Shown: one piece after another, positions 63,933 through 64,000 of the stretch
How positions within the stretch are numbered: position 1 is the stretch's first letter
Layout: each line of letters opens with the position of its first letter
Source: Thermococcus indicus
Lineage (GTDB): Archaea; Methanobacteriota_B; Thermococci; Thermococcales; Thermococcaceae
Direction: 5' to 3'
Assembly: GCF_006274605.1 (NCBI RefSeq)
Contig: NZ_CP040846.1
Coordinates: forward strand, 2,162,337-2,226,336
Length of the DNA stretch: 64,000 bases
Notes under the pieces: model-generated
The model's database searches: none
Told to the model about the DNA's origin: nothing
The model's input: only the letters and a program-made list of their open reading frames with translations
Position numbers and translations under genes: made by a program

Positions 63933-63944
63933 AAAGCTTTTATA
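63933..63944 (+). promoter_or_regulatory. Promoter-like element near the window end
   Basis: AAGCTTTTATAC has the BRE/TATA look of a strong archaeal promoter reading rightwards out of the window. No start codon with a ribosome site follows before the end, so the gene it serves (protein or RNA) lies beyond. Confidence 0.4.
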
Positions 63945-64000
63945 CCCAGGGATTGGAGGAATAAGCAGACAGGCCGAAGTCAAACGCAGGGGTGAAACCC

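Noticed and set aside
63945..64000. A possible ncRNA after the promoter-like element at the right edge
   Set aside because: The sequence ends before any box, stem or start codon can be judged.

Overview
The window looks like part of a Thermococcus chromosome (order Thermococcales, Euryarchaeota). The gene set points that way: archaeal TFE, NAC, an archaeosine synthase, ferredoxin-dependent 2-oxoacid oxidoreductases in the order porG-vorDAB-porDAB, tungsten glyceraldehyde-3-phosphate:ferredoxin oxidoreductase, type V fructose-1,6-bisphosphatase, pantoate kinase, carbamate kinase, and a tRNA-Trp with a C/D-box intron. Many proteins resemble Pyrococcus/Thermococcus sequences I remember almost residue for residue (for example MGMT, VorA/VorB/PorB, GcvT, CutA, GOR, carbamate kinase). 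Genes are packed tightly, with GGTG-type Shine-Dalgarno sites, ATGA overlaps, convergent 3' overlaps and several GTG/TTG starts. No rRNA, CRISPR array or complete insertion sequence was found.

Layout. 1-6.5 kb: a TPR protein cut by the window edge, fumarase alpha subunit, a panE-DUF47-serA operon, and a trmJ-like/ogt/TPR-membrane operon. 6.5-12.1 kb: a VapBC pair, NAC, a CMD-family protein, a HEAT-repeat protein, HflX, and a PiT phosphate permease broken by one frameshift. 12.3-18 kb: the complete VOR/POR cluster, which turns branched 2-oxoacids and pyruvate into acyl-CoA and reduced ferredoxin. 18.1-22.4 kb: MobA-like, FmdE-like and an FecB/BtuF-type ABC importer, perhaps one system supplying metal or cofactor to tungsten/molybdenum enzymes. 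22.5-33.5 kb: Mrp, a membrane protein, TFE-DUF2110, a PfkB kinase, an ACT regulator, acylphosphatase, CutA, DUF99, a candidate C/D sRNA, a universal stress protein, GcvT, a DMT transporter, tRNA-Gly(CCC) and a methyltransferase. 33.6-35.8 kb: a small accessory patch with an Sfm1-like SPOUT protein, a truncated frame, a HEPN-MNT pair and degenerate DNA, bracketed by two copies of a 25-nt repeat. 35.8-47.9 kb: ArcS, a coiled-coil protein, a Clp-fold protease, carbamate kinase, an FAD oxidoreductase, GOR, FBPase, tRNA-Trp and a DUF835 protein. 48-54.4 kb: a secreted VWA-domain protein of about 1909 residues and an Lrp regulator. 54.4-64 kb: an rRNA/tRNA m5U methyltransferase, a wHTH plus MinD-like pair, OPRT, a PrsW-like protease, DNA ligase, pantoate kinase, an NhaC-type antiporter, family-4 UDG and a small hypothetical gene.

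How parts work together. POR, VOR and GOR feed electrons to ferredoxin. GOR (glycolytic) and FBPase (gluconeogenic) are neighbours on the same strand, and each has a Thermococcales glycolytic motif placed as the known Tgr (TrmB-like) regulator would need for opposite control. Ketopantoate reductase and pantoate kinase are two steps of archaeal CoA synthesis. The most interesting leads are the frameshifted PiT gene, the candidate C/D sRNA, the HEPN-MNT patch with its flanking repeats, the MobA-FmdE-ABC cluster with an operator-like dyad, the giant VWA protein, and the MinD-like ATPase with an Arg in place of the signature Lys. All assignments come from reading the sequence and remembered family features; no database search was run.
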